A stretch of DNA of 64,000 bases from Pseudomonadota bacterium (GTDB taxonomy: Bacteria; Pseudomonadota; Alphaproteobacteria; Rhizobiales; Devosiaceae). Shown in pieces: positions 1-8,206 of this stretch. A program made the position numbers and the translations under genes. The stretch's first letter is position 1; each line of letters starts with the position of its first letter. The notes under the pieces are model-generated. The model saw only the letters and a list, made by a program, of their open reading frames with translations. It did not search any database and was not told where the DNA came from. The DNA lies in contig JAEWLC010000044.1 of NCBI GenBank assembly GCA_023393475.1, positions 62,001-126,000 of the forward strand, in the 5' to 3' direction.

Positions 1-655
1 CCTGGTGAAGCGTGATGTCCTTGGCGTGGCAGGAAACGATCCACGGCCCGAGCTTCTCAAAACACTCGCGGATGAGGCGCCCTGTATCGAAATAGGTGCG
101 CGGCGTCATCACGAGGTTCACCGGGTCGACATGGGCGGCAAACTCCGGCCGGTCGACCGCGCGGATGAGGTCGAGGTATCCGTCGACACTGTCGGGGATG
201 GTGGCCTGCATCATCTCCAGCGCGAACCTGGCGCGCTTTGGCCGGACCGTGTCGATGAGGTAGCGGGCCGTCTCGACGGCGGCATCGAACATCTCGGGAC
301 CGAGATTGCGCGCATCGAGGCCAAGGCGCGTGCCGGCAGCGAAGGAGCCGATGAAGCTGACGGCGCAGCCGGCCCCCACCGCATCGGCAATGGCGAGCCG
401 CTCGGCGGCGTAGGCGAGCTTGAGCTTGCGTTCAGCCGGATCGGGATCGACGAGGTTGCGCCAGATGCCGATCTCGGCGAGGACCACATCCTCGGCCGCG
501 AAGGCCTTCTCGATGTCGCTCAGCCGCTGCGCGTCGGAGATGGATACCTCCGGAACATAGGCGGCCCCATAGCCGAACTCACGATGCGCCCGGGCAAAGG
601 CATATGGGTCTTCACTGCCGACAGGCAGCCCGTGTCCCCCGAGACGGATAGCCAT
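1..655 (-). CDS. Sugar phosphate isomerase/epimerase (xylose isomerase-like TIM barrel), C-terminus cut by window edge
   Basis: The minus strand reads openly from an ATG at 655 to the window edge, giving 218 residues without a stop. The protein begins MAIRLGGHGLPVGSEDPYAF. It shows the pattern of the xylose-isomerase-like TIM-barrel family: a Glu in FALEMMQ, an Asp in HVDPVN and a His in SCHAKD are the usual divalent-metal ligands. The ATG overlaps the stop of the upstream epimerase gene (ATGA), so the two are translationally coupled. This suggests a joint role in catabolism of a sugar or sugar acid. The substrate cannot be told from sequence, and the C-terminal end lies outside the window. 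Confidence 0.82.
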   Translation of the reverse strand, partial: MAIRLGGHGLPVGSEDPYAFARAHREFGYGAAYVPEVSISDAQRLSDIEKAFAAEDVVLAEIGIWRNLVDPDPAERKLKLAYAAERLAIADAVGAGCAVSFIGSFAAGTRLGLDARNLGPEMFDAAVETARYLIDTVRPKRARFALEMMQATIPDSVDGYLDLIRAVDRPEFAAHVDPVNLVMTPRTYFDTGRLIRECFEKLGPWIVSCHAKDITLHQ

Positions 656-1512
656 CAGACGTGGTTCCGCCAGCTGTGCTGCGGGTTGTAGTCGAGCAGG
701 CGGCGCGCCTTGTCGATGCTCAGCAGCGTGCCGTTCTGGCTGAGTTCGCGCTTGTGCGGCACGTTCGGGAACACCTCGGCCATAAGCGACATGTTGGAGC
801 GGCTCATCACCGTATCCTGGTTGGCGATGATGAAGGGCTCGAAGCCCTTGAACTCGGCCTCGATGCCGCGGCGCACGGCCTGCGCTCCATCGCGCGCATC
901 GATATAGCCCCAGAGGTTCCACTTGCGCAGCTTCGGATCGGCGTCGAAGCCGGGAAAGGCCTTGTAGTCCTCGACGTCCATCACATTCGAGAAGCGAAGG
1001 CCGACCATCTTGAGCTCTGGATCCCAGCGGCAGTACTGAGCGGCCATCGTCTCGTCGAGCAGCTTGCCGAGCGAGTACGCCGTCTCGGGGCGCGGGAAGT
1101 ACTCCTCGTCCACCGGCACGTAGGGCGGCGGGTTTTCGAAGGGCAGGCCAAGCACGGTTTCGCTCGAGGCAAAGACGACGTTCTTGACGCCGGCCAGCCG
1201 ACAGGCCTCGAACACGTTGTAGCTCGTCGGCACGTTGTTTGCGACGGTGCGGCTGTTGGCGAAGAGGCCCGGCGCCGGGATGGCCGCGAGGTGAACTACG
1301 GCGTCGAATGGCCCGGTCTTCTCGTCGATCCCGCCAAGGATAGCGGCGGCCACTTGGCCAAAGTCGGTGAGGTCGATCCGGACCGTGGGGCAGATGGGGT
1401 CGCGGGGCAGAGCCTGGTCCACGTTGACGACCGAATAGCCGTTCGTCACCAGGTCCTTCAGCACTGCCCTGCCGAGCTTTCCGCTGCCCCCGGTGACCAG
1501 AACCTTTGCCAT
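655..1512 (-). CDS. NAD(P)-dependent epimerase/dehydratase-type oxidoreductase (extended SDR)
   Basis: The 285-residue protein starts MAKVLVTGGSGKLGR, giving a TGGxGxxG Rossmann loop at residues 7-14. A YSLGK YxxxK active-site motif lies near residue 150, as in extended SDR enzymes such as UDP-sugar epimerases and uronate dehydrogenases. The ATG at 1512 is preceded by GGAGGAGG, so the upstream in-frame codons to 1584 are not used. It is the first gene of a minus-strand pair with the TIM-barrel isomerase, with overlapping stop and start. A sugar or uronate dehydrogenase or epimerase role is inferred; the substrate is unknown. Confidence 0.85.
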   Translation of the reverse strand: MAKVLVTGGSGKLGRAVLKDLVTNGYSVVNVDQALPRDPICPTVRIDLTDFGQVAAAILGGIDEKTGPFDAVVHLAAIPAPGLFANSRTVANNVPTSYNVFEACRLAGVKNVVFASSETVLGLPFENPPPYVPVDEEYFPRPETAYSLGKLLDETMAAQYCRWDPELKMVGLRFSNVMDVEDYKAFPGFDADPKLRKWNLWGYIDARDGAQAVRRGIEAEFKGFEPFIIANQDTVMSRSNMSLMAEVFPNVPHKRELSQNGTLLSIDKARRLLDYNPQHSWRNHV

Positions 1513-1698
1513 TGCTGCCTCCTCCAAGACTGATTTGCCTGAGCCTAGCATGGGTTGGCCCCATCCTGTCACGAGGCTGAACAAGCCCGTCGGAGGCGGT
1601 TCAAAGCGAGGGGCTTATTCCACGTCTCCAGCGTCTGGGAGCTGAGGGCTCCCGCCAAACCATCGGGCGCAACGCGCCCCGCGCAACAGGAGACTGAT

Positions 1699-2148
1699 AT
1701 GAACAAGTTCGCACTGGCCGCACTTGCGGTCACCACCATCGCCGCCACCGTCGTTGTTCCCGCTCTGGCCCAGAGCAACTGTCGCATCCGCTGCGGCTAC
1801 GAAAGCTCCGTGGACAACTGCGGCGATCAGCTCGGCTACATGAAGCGCGTCTACCCCGCCCAGGTGCAGGGCATCGACGACAGCCACCGTGTGTGGGTCA
1901 CCGAGTTCTGCCAGGGTTCGGAGCTTCTGAGCTCGAACGGCAACGCCGCCTACCTGCGCCCCACCATCGCCCAGAACGACGTGCTCGTTGCTGTGCTCAG
2001 CGACAAGGGCTTCTTCCCTGAGGACGTCATCGCGGTTCGCATGATGGGCGACGACACCATCAACCTCTATGTCCACACCGGTTCCTCCAACACTTCGAGC
2101 CTGCTGTCGGGTGGTGGCCACGGTCCCGCAGTGGCCGTCCGGAAGTAA
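1699..2148 (+). CDS. Small secreted protein of unknown function
   Basis: The 149-residue protein has a clear Sec signal peptide (MNKFALAALAVTTIAA, Ala-rich, predicted cleavage after ALA-Q near residue 24). The mature part has four cysteines, in CRIRCGYE, DNCGDQ and EFCQG, which suggests two periplasmic disulfides. A small polar C-terminal region follows. I do not recognise the family. The start is set by CAGGAGACTGAT in front of the ATG; the open frame extends upstream without a signal. It is transcribed divergently from the epimerase gene, is followed by its own terminator, and so is probably monocistronic. Confidence 0.72.
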   Translation: MNKFALAALAVTTIAATVVVPALAQSNCRIRCGYESSVDNCGDQLGYMKRVYPAQVQGIDDSHRVWVTEFCQGSELLSSNGNAAYLRPTIAQNDVLVAVLSDKGFFPEDVIAVRMMGDDTINLYVHTGSSNTSSLLSGGGHGPAVAVRK

Positions 2149-2171
2149 CCACCCCATTACCTCTCTCACGA

Positions 2172-2198
2172 GGGCGGGAACCACGGTTCCCGCCCTTT
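2172..2198 (+). terminator. Rho-independent terminator after the secreted protein gene
   Basis: GGGCGGGAACC at 2172-2182 pairs perfectly with GGTTCCCGCCC at 2185-2195, followed by TTT. The 11-bp GC-rich stem has a minimal loop and lies 24 bases after the stop at 2148. Confidence 0.8.
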
Positions 2199-2326
2199 CG
2201 CATTTCGGCCACACCATTGTCGCGGCGATGAATGCTTTCTGAATGGCAGCCTCAGTGGGGGTTCAATTCGGTCGGGGCATATTGGGGACAACAGATCGAG
2301 ACACCCGGCCCCGAGAGGACGCCAAA

Positions 2327-2668
2327 ATGAACAAGACCCAGGAAAAGCTGCTGGTTGCGACCCTCGCGGGCCTGATCATCGCCAGCGCTGCCGCCTTCGC
2401 CGTCCAGCCCGCCTTTGCGGCCGGCTACGATGTCGAAAGCCCCGCACAGATTGTCGGCGTCAAGAAGTGGGACGTGCTGAACGTCCGCAAGTGGCCGGCC
2501 TCCTATTCCCAGAAAGTCGGCGCCTTCGAGCCCAAGACCTCCGTGTGGGTGGAGCGCTGCATCGTCTCCCCCCAGGGCGGCTCCGATTGGTGCCTTGTCG
2601 AACAGCAGGACACCAAGGGCTGGGTGAACGCCAAGTTCCTGAAGATGGCCTACGACTGGGACATCTGA
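2327..2668 (+). CDS. Secreted SH3b-domain protein
   Basis: The 113-residue protein has a hydrophobic signal segment at about residues 7-30 (LLVATLAGLIIASAAAFAV, ending AFAA). The mature part has SH3b hallmarks: DVLNVRKWPASYSQKVG, then VWVERC, then WCLVEQQDTKGWVNAKFL. Bacterial SH3b domains bind peptidoglycan or cell-surface ligands, so a periplasmic envelope role is inferred. Two cysteines (ERC and WCL) may form a disulfide. The ATG at 2327 directly precedes the signal peptide; the frame continues upstream to 2243 without support. Confidence 0.8.
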   Translation: MNKTQEKLLVATLAGLIIASAAAFAVQPAFAAGYDVESPAQIVGVKKWDVLNVRKWPASYSQKVGAFEPKTSVWVERCIVSPQGGSDWCLVEQQDTKGWVNAKFLKMAYDWDI

Positions 2669-2734
2669 CCTCCCTTCTACCGACTATCTCATGCAAGACG
2701 TGCCTTTGACTGACCTCCGATAGATTGACTTGAC

Positions 2735-2778
2735 GGCCCGGACGCGTTCCCTAGGGGATCCTCCGGGCCCTTTCTTTT
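2735..2778 (+). terminator. Rho-independent terminator after the SH3b gene
   Basis: GGCCCGGA at 2735-2742 pairs with TCCGGGCC at 2762-2769, followed by a T-rich tail (CTTTCTTTT). The loop is about 19 bases. It ends only 11 bases before the asparaginase start, so it separates the two genes. Confidence 0.7.
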
Positions 2779-2788
2779 CGAGACAATC

Positions 2789-3796
2789 TTGGACGCCAAT
2801 CCCATCCTCATCGAGCAGACGCGCGGCACCTACGTGGAGAACCGCCATCGCGGCGCCTTCGTGATCTCGGACGCCGGGGGCAACGTGATTGCCTCGGCGG
2901 GCGATATCGCGCGGCCGGTCTTCCCGCGCTCGGCGATCAAGTCGATGCAGGCACTGGCGATGGTCACATCGGGCGCGATCGAGCGGTTCGACATCACCGA
3001 CGAGGAACTGGCGCTGGCATGCGCATCGCACCATGGCGAGGATGCGCATGTGCAGGGGGTCACGAGCTTTCTCGGCCATGTCGGGCTCGCCCCTGCCGAT
3101 CTCGAGTGCGGCGCGCACCAGCCGAGCAATGCGCGGGCGCGCGAGGCTTTGCGGCGGGCAGGGCAGGAGCCGACGGCGCTGCACAACAACTGCTCGGGCA
3201 AGCACTCGGGAATGCTGAGCGTTGCGCGCGCCCTCGGGGTCGATACCCATGACTACGTGACCCGCAACCATCCGGTGCAGGTCGCGGTGCGCCGCGCCAT
3301 CGAGACAGTTGTCGGCGATGAGCTGAGCGAGGATCGCTGCGGTACCGATGGCTGCTCAATCCCGACCTGGGCGGCGCCGCTTTCGGGTTTCGCGCGGGGC
3401 TTCGCCCGGATGGCGACGGGGGAGGGACTGCCGAAGGACCTTGCCGATGCCTCGCGTCGCATCTTCGATGCAGCGACGAGCCATCCGCTGCTGGTCGCCG
3501 GCACGGGACACCTCGATACCCTCGTGATGGAAGCCTTCGGCGGGCGCGTCATGCAGAAGGGCGGCGCCGAGGGCGTGCAGTGCGGCGCCATCCGAGACAA
3601 GGGCTGGGGTTACGCGCTGAAGATCGATGACGGCAACATGCTGGCGAGCCAGACGCTGGTCGCCAACCTGTTGCTGCAGTTCGCCGATCCGGATGCGGCG
3701 CAGCGCACGGTGCTGGAAAAGTTCGCCCGCCAGGCCATCAAGAACGTGCGCGGCTTCGATGTCGGCGAGATGCGCGTCGCCGCAGGGGCGCTCTAG
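2789..3796 (+). CDS. L-asparaginase, class 3 (Rhizobium etli ReAV-like)
   Basis: The 335-residue cytoplasmic enzyme is inferred to hydrolyse L-asparagine to aspartate and ammonia. It carries the residues described for the R. etli inducible asparaginase, at the same numbering: Ser48 and Lys51 in PRSAIK, Ser80 in CASHHGE, and the zinc-site Cys135, Lys138 (NNCSGKHSG) and Cys189 (CGTDGC). This exact agreement supports the TTG start at 2789. No ATG lies between the upstream terminator and the first conserved residues. It is unrelated to EcAII-type asparaginases. The next gene, 90 bases downstream on the same strand, is an M81 metallopeptidase, so a joint role in using nitrogenous compounds is plausible. 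Confidence 0.88.
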   Translation: MDANPILIEQTRGTYVENRHRGAFVISDAGGNVIASAGDIARPVFPRSAIKSMQALAMVTSGAIERFDITDEELALACASHHGEDAHVQGVTSFLGHVGLAPADLECGAHQPSNARAREALRRAGQEPTALHNNCSGKHSGMLSVARALGVDTHDYVTRNHPVQVAVRRAIETVVGDELSEDRCGTDGCSIPTWAAPLSGFARGFARMATGEGLPKDLADASRRIFDAATSHPLLVAGTGHLDTLVMEAFGGRVMQKGGAEGVQCGAIRDKGWGYALKIDDGNMLASQTLVANLLLQFADPDAAQRTVLEKFARQAIKNVRGFDVGEMRVAAGAL

Positions 3797-3885
3797 CCGC
3801 TCCGTTCCTTACGGCGGAACAACCGCGCGTTGACCGGGGCATAGCGCATTCCTAGGCTTTGCTTCGCGTCACCGGAGGAAATGTC

Positions 3886-5352
3886 ATGCGCCTGTTCATC
3901 GCCACCCTCGGCACCGAGACGAACACCTTCGCCTCCTTCCCGACTGGCATCGACGACTTCAAGGCCTGCATGTGGAACGAGGGCGCGATCGAGACGCTGC
4001 CCGCATCACCGTGGTCGGCGCCCGCCCAGATCTGGCTGAAGCGGGGCAAGGAACTAGGCTGGGAAGTGGTACAGAGCCTCTTCGCCTTCGCCAATCCGGC
4101 CGGGCCGACGGTGAAGGCCGACTACGAGGCGATGCGCGACCGGATTCTCTCCGACCTCGCCGCCGCGGGCAAAGTCGACGCGGTCCTGCTTTACCTCCAC
4201 GGCGCCATGGTGGCATTCGGCTATGACGACTGCGAGGGCGATCTCGTTGCCCATATCCGCAAGCAGGTCGGGGACCGCACGAAGATCGGGATCGAGCTCG
4301 ACCTGCACGGGCATGTCGACAACACCATCGTCGACGCATCCGACCTGATCGTCATCTACAAGACTTACCCACATATCGACCACGCCGAGCGCGCCGAAGA
4401 CCTGTTCGACCTGATGGTCCGGACGCTGAACGGCGAGATCGACCCCAAGATGGCGCTGTTCGACTGCAGGTCGATGGGCCTGTTCCCGACCACGATGGAA
4501 GGGCCGATGATCGAGTTTTCGGCTGGCCTCATCGATGGGGAGGGCAAGGATGGCGTGCTGTCGCTGTCGCTGAACCACGGCTTCCCATGGGCGGATGTGC
4601 CGCTCGCAGGGGCCAAGATGCTGGCGATCGCGAACGGCGACATGAAGATCGCCGAGGCTGCGGCCGAAAAGTACGGCAAGTGGTTCTATCGCATCCGCCG
4701 CGAGGCGACGCTGCCGTTCACGCCCTTCGAGGAGGCGATCGCGGAGGCGCGGATCAAGGGGGACAAGCCGCTGCTGATCGCCGACACTGCCGACCAGATC
4801 GGCTCGGGCGCGCCGGGCGACACGACCTATGTGCTCAAGGCCTTCATCGACAACGGCATCCGCAATGCGGTGGTGGCGCCGCTCTGGGACCCGATGGCGG
4901 TGGGCATCTGCTTCCAGGTCGGCGTAGGAGCGAAGCTGAACCTCAGGATCGGCGGCAAGTTCGAGCCCTATTCGGGCCCACCCCTCGATGCCGAGGCCGA
5001 GGTGCTGTTCCTGAAGCGCAAGGCCTACCAGGATCACCTGCCGGGCGAGCGCATCGATATTGGCGACGTCGCGGTGGTGCGCGTCGAGGGCATCGAGGTG
5101 CTGCTGACGACGCTGAGGACCAACCTCTTCTCGCTGAGCCTGTTCTCGCTGCATGGCATCACGTTCGACGACAAGCAGGTCGTCTCGATCAAGAACCTTT
5201 ACAAGCACAAGGACCTGTTCGTGATGAACACGCGGAAGCAGCTGTTCGTCGCGACGCCCGGCACCAGCAACCCGGACTGGAGCCAGCTCCCGTTCAAGCG
5301 CCTGCCGCGCCCGATGTGGCCGCTGGACGAGGACCCGCTGGGGCTGGAGTGA
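3886..5352 (+). CDS. M81 family (MlrC-like) zinc metallopeptidase
   Basis: The 488-residue protein begins MRLFIATLGTETNTF, the typical start of M81/MlrC (microcystinase C) proteins. Putative zinc ligands are Asp139 and His141 (LDLHGH) and His163 (YPHIDHAER); the 2 and 22 residue spacings equal those of the D-x-H...H site reported for Sphingomonas MlrC. The C-terminal MlrC domain begins near residue 300 (ADTADQIGSGAPGDTT). GGAGGAAATGTC precedes the ATG. No signal peptide is seen, so it acts in the cytoplasm. The substrate is unknown. Proximity to the asparaginase suggests degradation of small peptides or amides. Confidence 0.85.
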   Translation: MRLFIATLGTETNTFASFPTGIDDFKACMWNEGAIETLPASPWSAPAQIWLKRGKELGWEVVQSLFAFANPAGPTVKADYEAMRDRILSDLAAAGKVDAVLLYLHGAMVAFGYDDCEGDLVAHIRKQVGDRTKIGIELDLHGHVDNTIVDASDLIVIYKTYPHIDHAERAEDLFDLMVRTLNGEIDPKMALFDCRSMGLFPTTMEGPMIEFSAGLIDGEGKDGVLSLSLNHGFPWADVPLAGAKMLAIANGDMKIAEAAAEKYGKWFYRIRREATLPFTPFEEAIAEARIKGDKPLLIADTADQIGSGAPGDTTYVLKAFIDNGIRNAVVAPLWDPMAVGICFQVGVGAKLNLRIGGKFEPYSGPPLDAEAEVLFLKRKAYQDHLPGERIDIGDVAVVRVEGIEVLLTTLRTNLFSLSLFSLHGITFDDKQVVSIKNLYKHKDLFVMNTRKQLFVATPGTSNPDWSQLPFKRLPRPMWPLDEDPLGLE

Positions 5353-5486
5353 GCCTGAGCTAGTCGGTCAGCACTGCCGGTGGGTTGGCGCTATGGTCGG
5401 ACAACACATAGCGCTTTCATTTGGCACCCATTGCCTGCCTCGCTATAGAGTTTCGCTGACCAGCTATCCGAATCCAGCGAGGCGTT

Positions 5487-6983
5487 ATGCTCCTTCCCGA
5501 CAAGATCTATCTCGGCACCAGCACGCGTCCGGAATACCTGGCGCTGAAGTTCGGTAACCGGCATGGACTGGTGACGGGGGCGACCGGTACGGGCAAGACG
5601 GTTACGCTGCAGGCGCTGGCCGAGGGCTTTTCCGCCGCCGGCGTGCCGGTGTTTGCCGCCGACATCAAGGGCGACCTTTCCGGCATTGCCGCGATGGGCA
5701 AGATGCTCGACTGGCAGACCAAGCGCGCCACTGAGATCGGCTTTGACGACTACGCGCCGAACAAGTTTCCGACCATTTTCTGGGACCTGTTCGGCAAGCA
5801 GGGCCACCCGATCCGGACCACCATCTCCGAGATGGGGCCGCTGCTGCTGAGCCGCATCCTCGATCTCAACGACACCCAGGAAGGCGTGCTCAACATCGCC
5901 TTCAAGTATGCCGACGACAACGGCTTGCTGATCCTCGATCTCAAGGACCTGCGCGCGCTTCTGGTGGAGATCGCCAACAACTCCAAGGAGATATCGACCG
6001 GCTACGGCAACGTCGCGACGGCGACGGTCGGTGCGGTGCAGCGGCAACTGCTGGTGCTCGAGCAGCAGGGCGGCGACAAGTTCTTCGGCGAGAAGGCACT
6101 GGATATCCGCGACTTCATGCGCACGACGTATGACGGCAAGGGGTTCGTATCTGTGCTTGCCGCGGACGAGCTGATGCGCGCGCCACGCCTCTACGCGACC
6201 TTCCTGCTGTGGCTCCTCTCTGAACTGTTCGAAGTCCTGCCCGAGGTGGGCGATCCGGACAAGCCGAAGCTCGTGTTCTTCTTTGACGAGGCGCACCTCT
6301 TGTTCGATGATGCGCCCAAGGCCCTGGTCGACAAGGTCGAGCAGGTGGTGAAGCTGGTGCGCTCGAAGGGCGTCGGCGTCTACTTCGTCACGCAGAACCC
6401 GGCGGACATTCCGGACAGCGTGCTGGCGCAGCTGTCGAACCGCGTGCAGCACGCGCTGCGGGCCTATACACCCAAGGAGCAGAAGGCCGTGCGCATGGCC
6501 GCGGAGTCCTTCCGCGCCAACCCCGATTTCTCGACCGAGGAAGTGATTACCCAGCTGGGCATCGGCGAGGCGCTGGTTTCCGTGCTGGAGGAAAAGGGCG
6601 TGCCCTCCATCGTCGGCCGCACGCTGATACGGCCGCCTTCGGGGCAGGTCGGTCCGTTGACCCCGGAGGAACGGCAGGCGGTGATCGCCAGTTCGCCCGT
6701 CGTCGGTGTCTATGACGAGATGGTGGACCGCGAGTCGGCCTATGAAGTGCTGACGCGGAAATCCACCGAGCGCCATGCGGCGCAGGCCGCCCAGGACAAG
6801 GCCGCGGCCGAGGTCAAGGAAGCAGCGGCGCGCGAGAAGGCCGAGAGGGCCGCGCAGCCGAAGCGCTCGACCCGACAGACGCCGGTCGAGGCCGCTATCA
6901 ACTCGTTCAGCCGCACCATGGCGTCGGGCCTTGGGCGCGCACTGGTGCGCGGTATTCTCGGCGGCTTGACCCGTGGCAGGTAA
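5487..6983 (+). CDS. HerA-like P-loop ATPase, DUF853/YjgR family
   Basis: The 498-residue protein has a Walker A motif GATGTGKT at residues 31-38, a Walker B segment KLVFFFDEAHLLF near 265, and a sensor-like YFVTQNPADIP near 305. This is the DUF853 helicase HerA-like architecture of the FtsK/HerA superfamily. A charged Ala/Lys/Glu-rich linker lies at about 420-465, before a short basic tail ending TRGR. The role of DUF853 in bacteria is not established; HerA relatives act in DNA end processing or translocation. Its stop overlaps the next start by 11 bases, so it is coupled to the LOG-like gene. Confidence 0.85.
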   Translation: MLLPDKIYLGTSTRPEYLALKFGNRHGLVTGATGTGKTVTLQALAEGFSAAGVPVFAADIKGDLSGIAAMGKMLDWQTKRATEIGFDDYAPNKFPTIFWDLFGKQGHPIRTTISEMGPLLLSRILDLNDTQEGVLNIAFKYADDNGLLILDLKDLRALLVEIANNSKEISTGYGNVATATVGAVQRQLLVLEQQGGDKFFGEKALDIRDFMRTTYDGKGFVSVLAADELMRAPRLYATFLLWLLSELFEVLPEVGDPDKPKLVFFFDEAHLLFDDAPKALVDKVEQVVKLVRSKGVGVYFVTQNPADIPDSVLAQLSNRVQHALRAYTPKEQKAVRMAAESFRANPDFSTEEVITQLGIGEALVSVLEEKGVPSIVGRTLIRPPSGQVGPLTPEERQAVIASSPVVGVYDEMVDRESAYEVLTRKSTERHAAQAAQDKAAAEVKEAAAREKAERAAQPKRSTRQTPVEAAINSFSRTMASGLGRALVRGILGGLTRGR

Positions 6984-7539
6984 CGTCGCCTCGGTGCATC
7001 CGGGCCTCGCGGTCTTTGCCTCGGACAAAGGACCGGGCGATGCCGAGCGCGGGCCGATCATGACGCAGGCGGGCACGATTCTCGCGCGGCACGGCGCGCG
7101 GCTGATCTGTCTTGCGGACGAGACGCTCGATGCGATCCCGCTCATCACCAGCGCGCGCGCTGCCGGTGGTGAGGTGCTGATAGTTGCCGATGCGGATTTC
7201 GTTGCGCCGCCGGCCTTGAGCGACGTGCCGGTGGAGCGGATCGACGATCCCGAAGCCCGCGTCCGGCGCGTCGGCGAACTGGCGCAGGTCTTCGTCGGGC
7301 TACCCGGCTCGCTCGCTTCGGCAGCGGCGCTCTATCGGACCTGGGTGCGGGCCGGCGCGGGCGGCAGCAACAAGCCCGTCGTGCTGCTCAACCACCACCG
7401 GGCCTTCGAGGCGATGCGCGGCATGGCGACAGACGTGCTGAGCCATTCGATCAGCCATTCCGAACGAGTCGTGGTGTTCGCGGACAGCGTGGACGATCTC
7501 TGGAACAGGGTGAGCTGGGCGCTGGGCGTCCACGCCTGA
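6973..7539 (+). CDS. Degenerate LOG/Rossmann-type protein coupled to the DUF853 ATPase
   Basis: The GTG at 6973 lies inside the end of the DUF853 gene and gives 188 residues. The layout resembles LOG (lysine-decarboxylase-like phosphoribohydrolase) proteins: an N-terminal LAVFASDKGPGD strand-loop, an ARAAGGEVLIV segment, then QVFVGLPGSLASAAALYRTW followed by KPVVLLN. In true LOG enzymes the central motif is PGGxGTxxE. Here it reads GLPGSLASAAAL, so the nucleotide-binding glycines and the catalytic Glu are missing. I infer a LOG-fold pseudoenzyme or nucleotide sensor; the assignment is by eye and tentative. The tight overlap argues for a partnership with the ATPase. Confidence 0.55.
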   Translation: MAGNVASVHPGLAVFASDKGPGDAERGPIMTQAGTILARHGARLICLADETLDAIPLITSARAAGGEVLIVADADFVAPPALSDVPVERIDDPEARVRRVGELAQVFVGLPGSLASAAALYRTWVRAGAGGSNKPVVLLNHHRAFEAMRGMATDVLSHSISHSERVVVFADSVDDLWNRVSWALGVHA

Positions 7540-7560
7540 CTGAACAGGCTGCCCGCGGGA

Positions 7561-8061
7561 TCAGTGCTGCGGCAGCGGCCGCTGGCGTGTCCAGAGCGGA
7601 ATGACGTTGCCGTACTGCGAGAAATCGGGGCGGCGGAGCGTCCCCGTGCGCAGCGCCTTCGGCAGAGCCTGCGCCCGCCGGGCGAGCCGGGACTGGACGC
7701 GCTCTACAAGGTACTTCGGCGACATCGGCTTGACGATCACTTCGTCGATCCCCGACGCAATGCAGAGATCCTTGGTCTCGGGCGAGACTTCGCTGGCAAG
7801 CGCGATGACTTGGTAGTCGCGATAGGAAATGGCCGTATCCGCCCTGAGATCGCGCGTCACGCGGTCTGCCCTTGCGTGGGCGCTGTCGAAATCGGTCACG
7901 ACGACGTCGACCGGGGCGAGATGCATGTAGGTGACGAGCGCCAGCTCGGACTCGAACGGACGCACGCGATAGCTCGGCACCGACGCCAGCACCATGCTGA
8001 GGATCGAGCTCAGCGCGGGATTGGCGACAAGAATAGCAATGGTGCGAGACGCTTCGGCCAT
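7561..8061 (-). CDS. Receiver-domain (REC) protein with degenerate acidic pocket
   Basis: The 166-residue protein has one REC domain at about residues 8-130 and a short unstructured tail; there is no DNA-binding output domain. The phospho-acceptor position is Asp57 (VVVTDFDS), and the conserved Lys is at 111 (VIVKPMSP). The pair of acidic residues normally at the end of the first strand is replaced (ILVANPAL), so Mg2+ binding and phosphotransfer may be altered. GGGGATCACC precedes the ATG. A CtrA-box-like sequence lies 22-37 bases upstream. It converges with the LOG-like gene and follows sodB across a terminator. A stand-alone signalling or scaffold role is inferred. Confidence 0.75.
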   Translation of the reverse strand: MAEASRTIAILVANPALSSILSMVLASVPSYRVRPFESELALVTYMHLAPVDVVVTDFDSAHARADRVTRDLRADTAISYRDYQVIALASEVSPETKDLCIASGIDEVIVKPMSPKYLVERVQSRLARRAQALPKALRTGTLRRPDFSQYGNVIPLWTRQRPLPQH

Positions 8062-8082
8062 GGTGATCCCCGGCGCTTATGG

Positions 8083-8098
8083 TTAACCAATGGTTACC
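8083..8098. promoter_or_regulatory. CtrA-box-like site upstream of the REC gene
   Basis: TTAA at 8083-8086, seven bases, then TTACC at 8094-8098 differs from the CtrA consensus TTAA-N7-TTAAC by one base. It sits just upstream of the receiver gene start at 8061. This is a candidate only. Confidence 0.3.
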
Positions 8099-8158
8099 AT
8101 TGTGTGACGGCGCGGGGAAGCGGACCTTGGTCGGTCGATGACGAATTTCTGATCGACG

Positions 8159-8187
8159 AAAAACAAAGGGCCCGCCGAGGCGGGCCC
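8159..8187 (-). terminator. Rho-independent terminator of sodB
   Basis: On the minus strand GGGCCCGC and GCGGGCCC (8168-8175 and 8180-8187 on the plus strand) form an 8-bp stem with a 4-base loop. A T-rich run (TTTGTTTTT, 8159-8167) follows. It lies just downstream of the sodB stop. Confidence 0.85.
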
Positions 8188-8206
8188 TGATCGTTAGTGA
8201 GACGGA

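Noticed and set aside
5..691. 228-codon open frame on the plus strand at the window start
   Set aside because: Antisense to the TIM-barrel isomerase, which has metal-ligand motifs and is coupled to the epimerase gene.
5391..7148. 585-codon open frame on the minus strand
   Set aside because: It lies opposite the DUF853 gene, is rich in Arg/His/Leu with no domain, and is the expected shadow of a high-GC gene.
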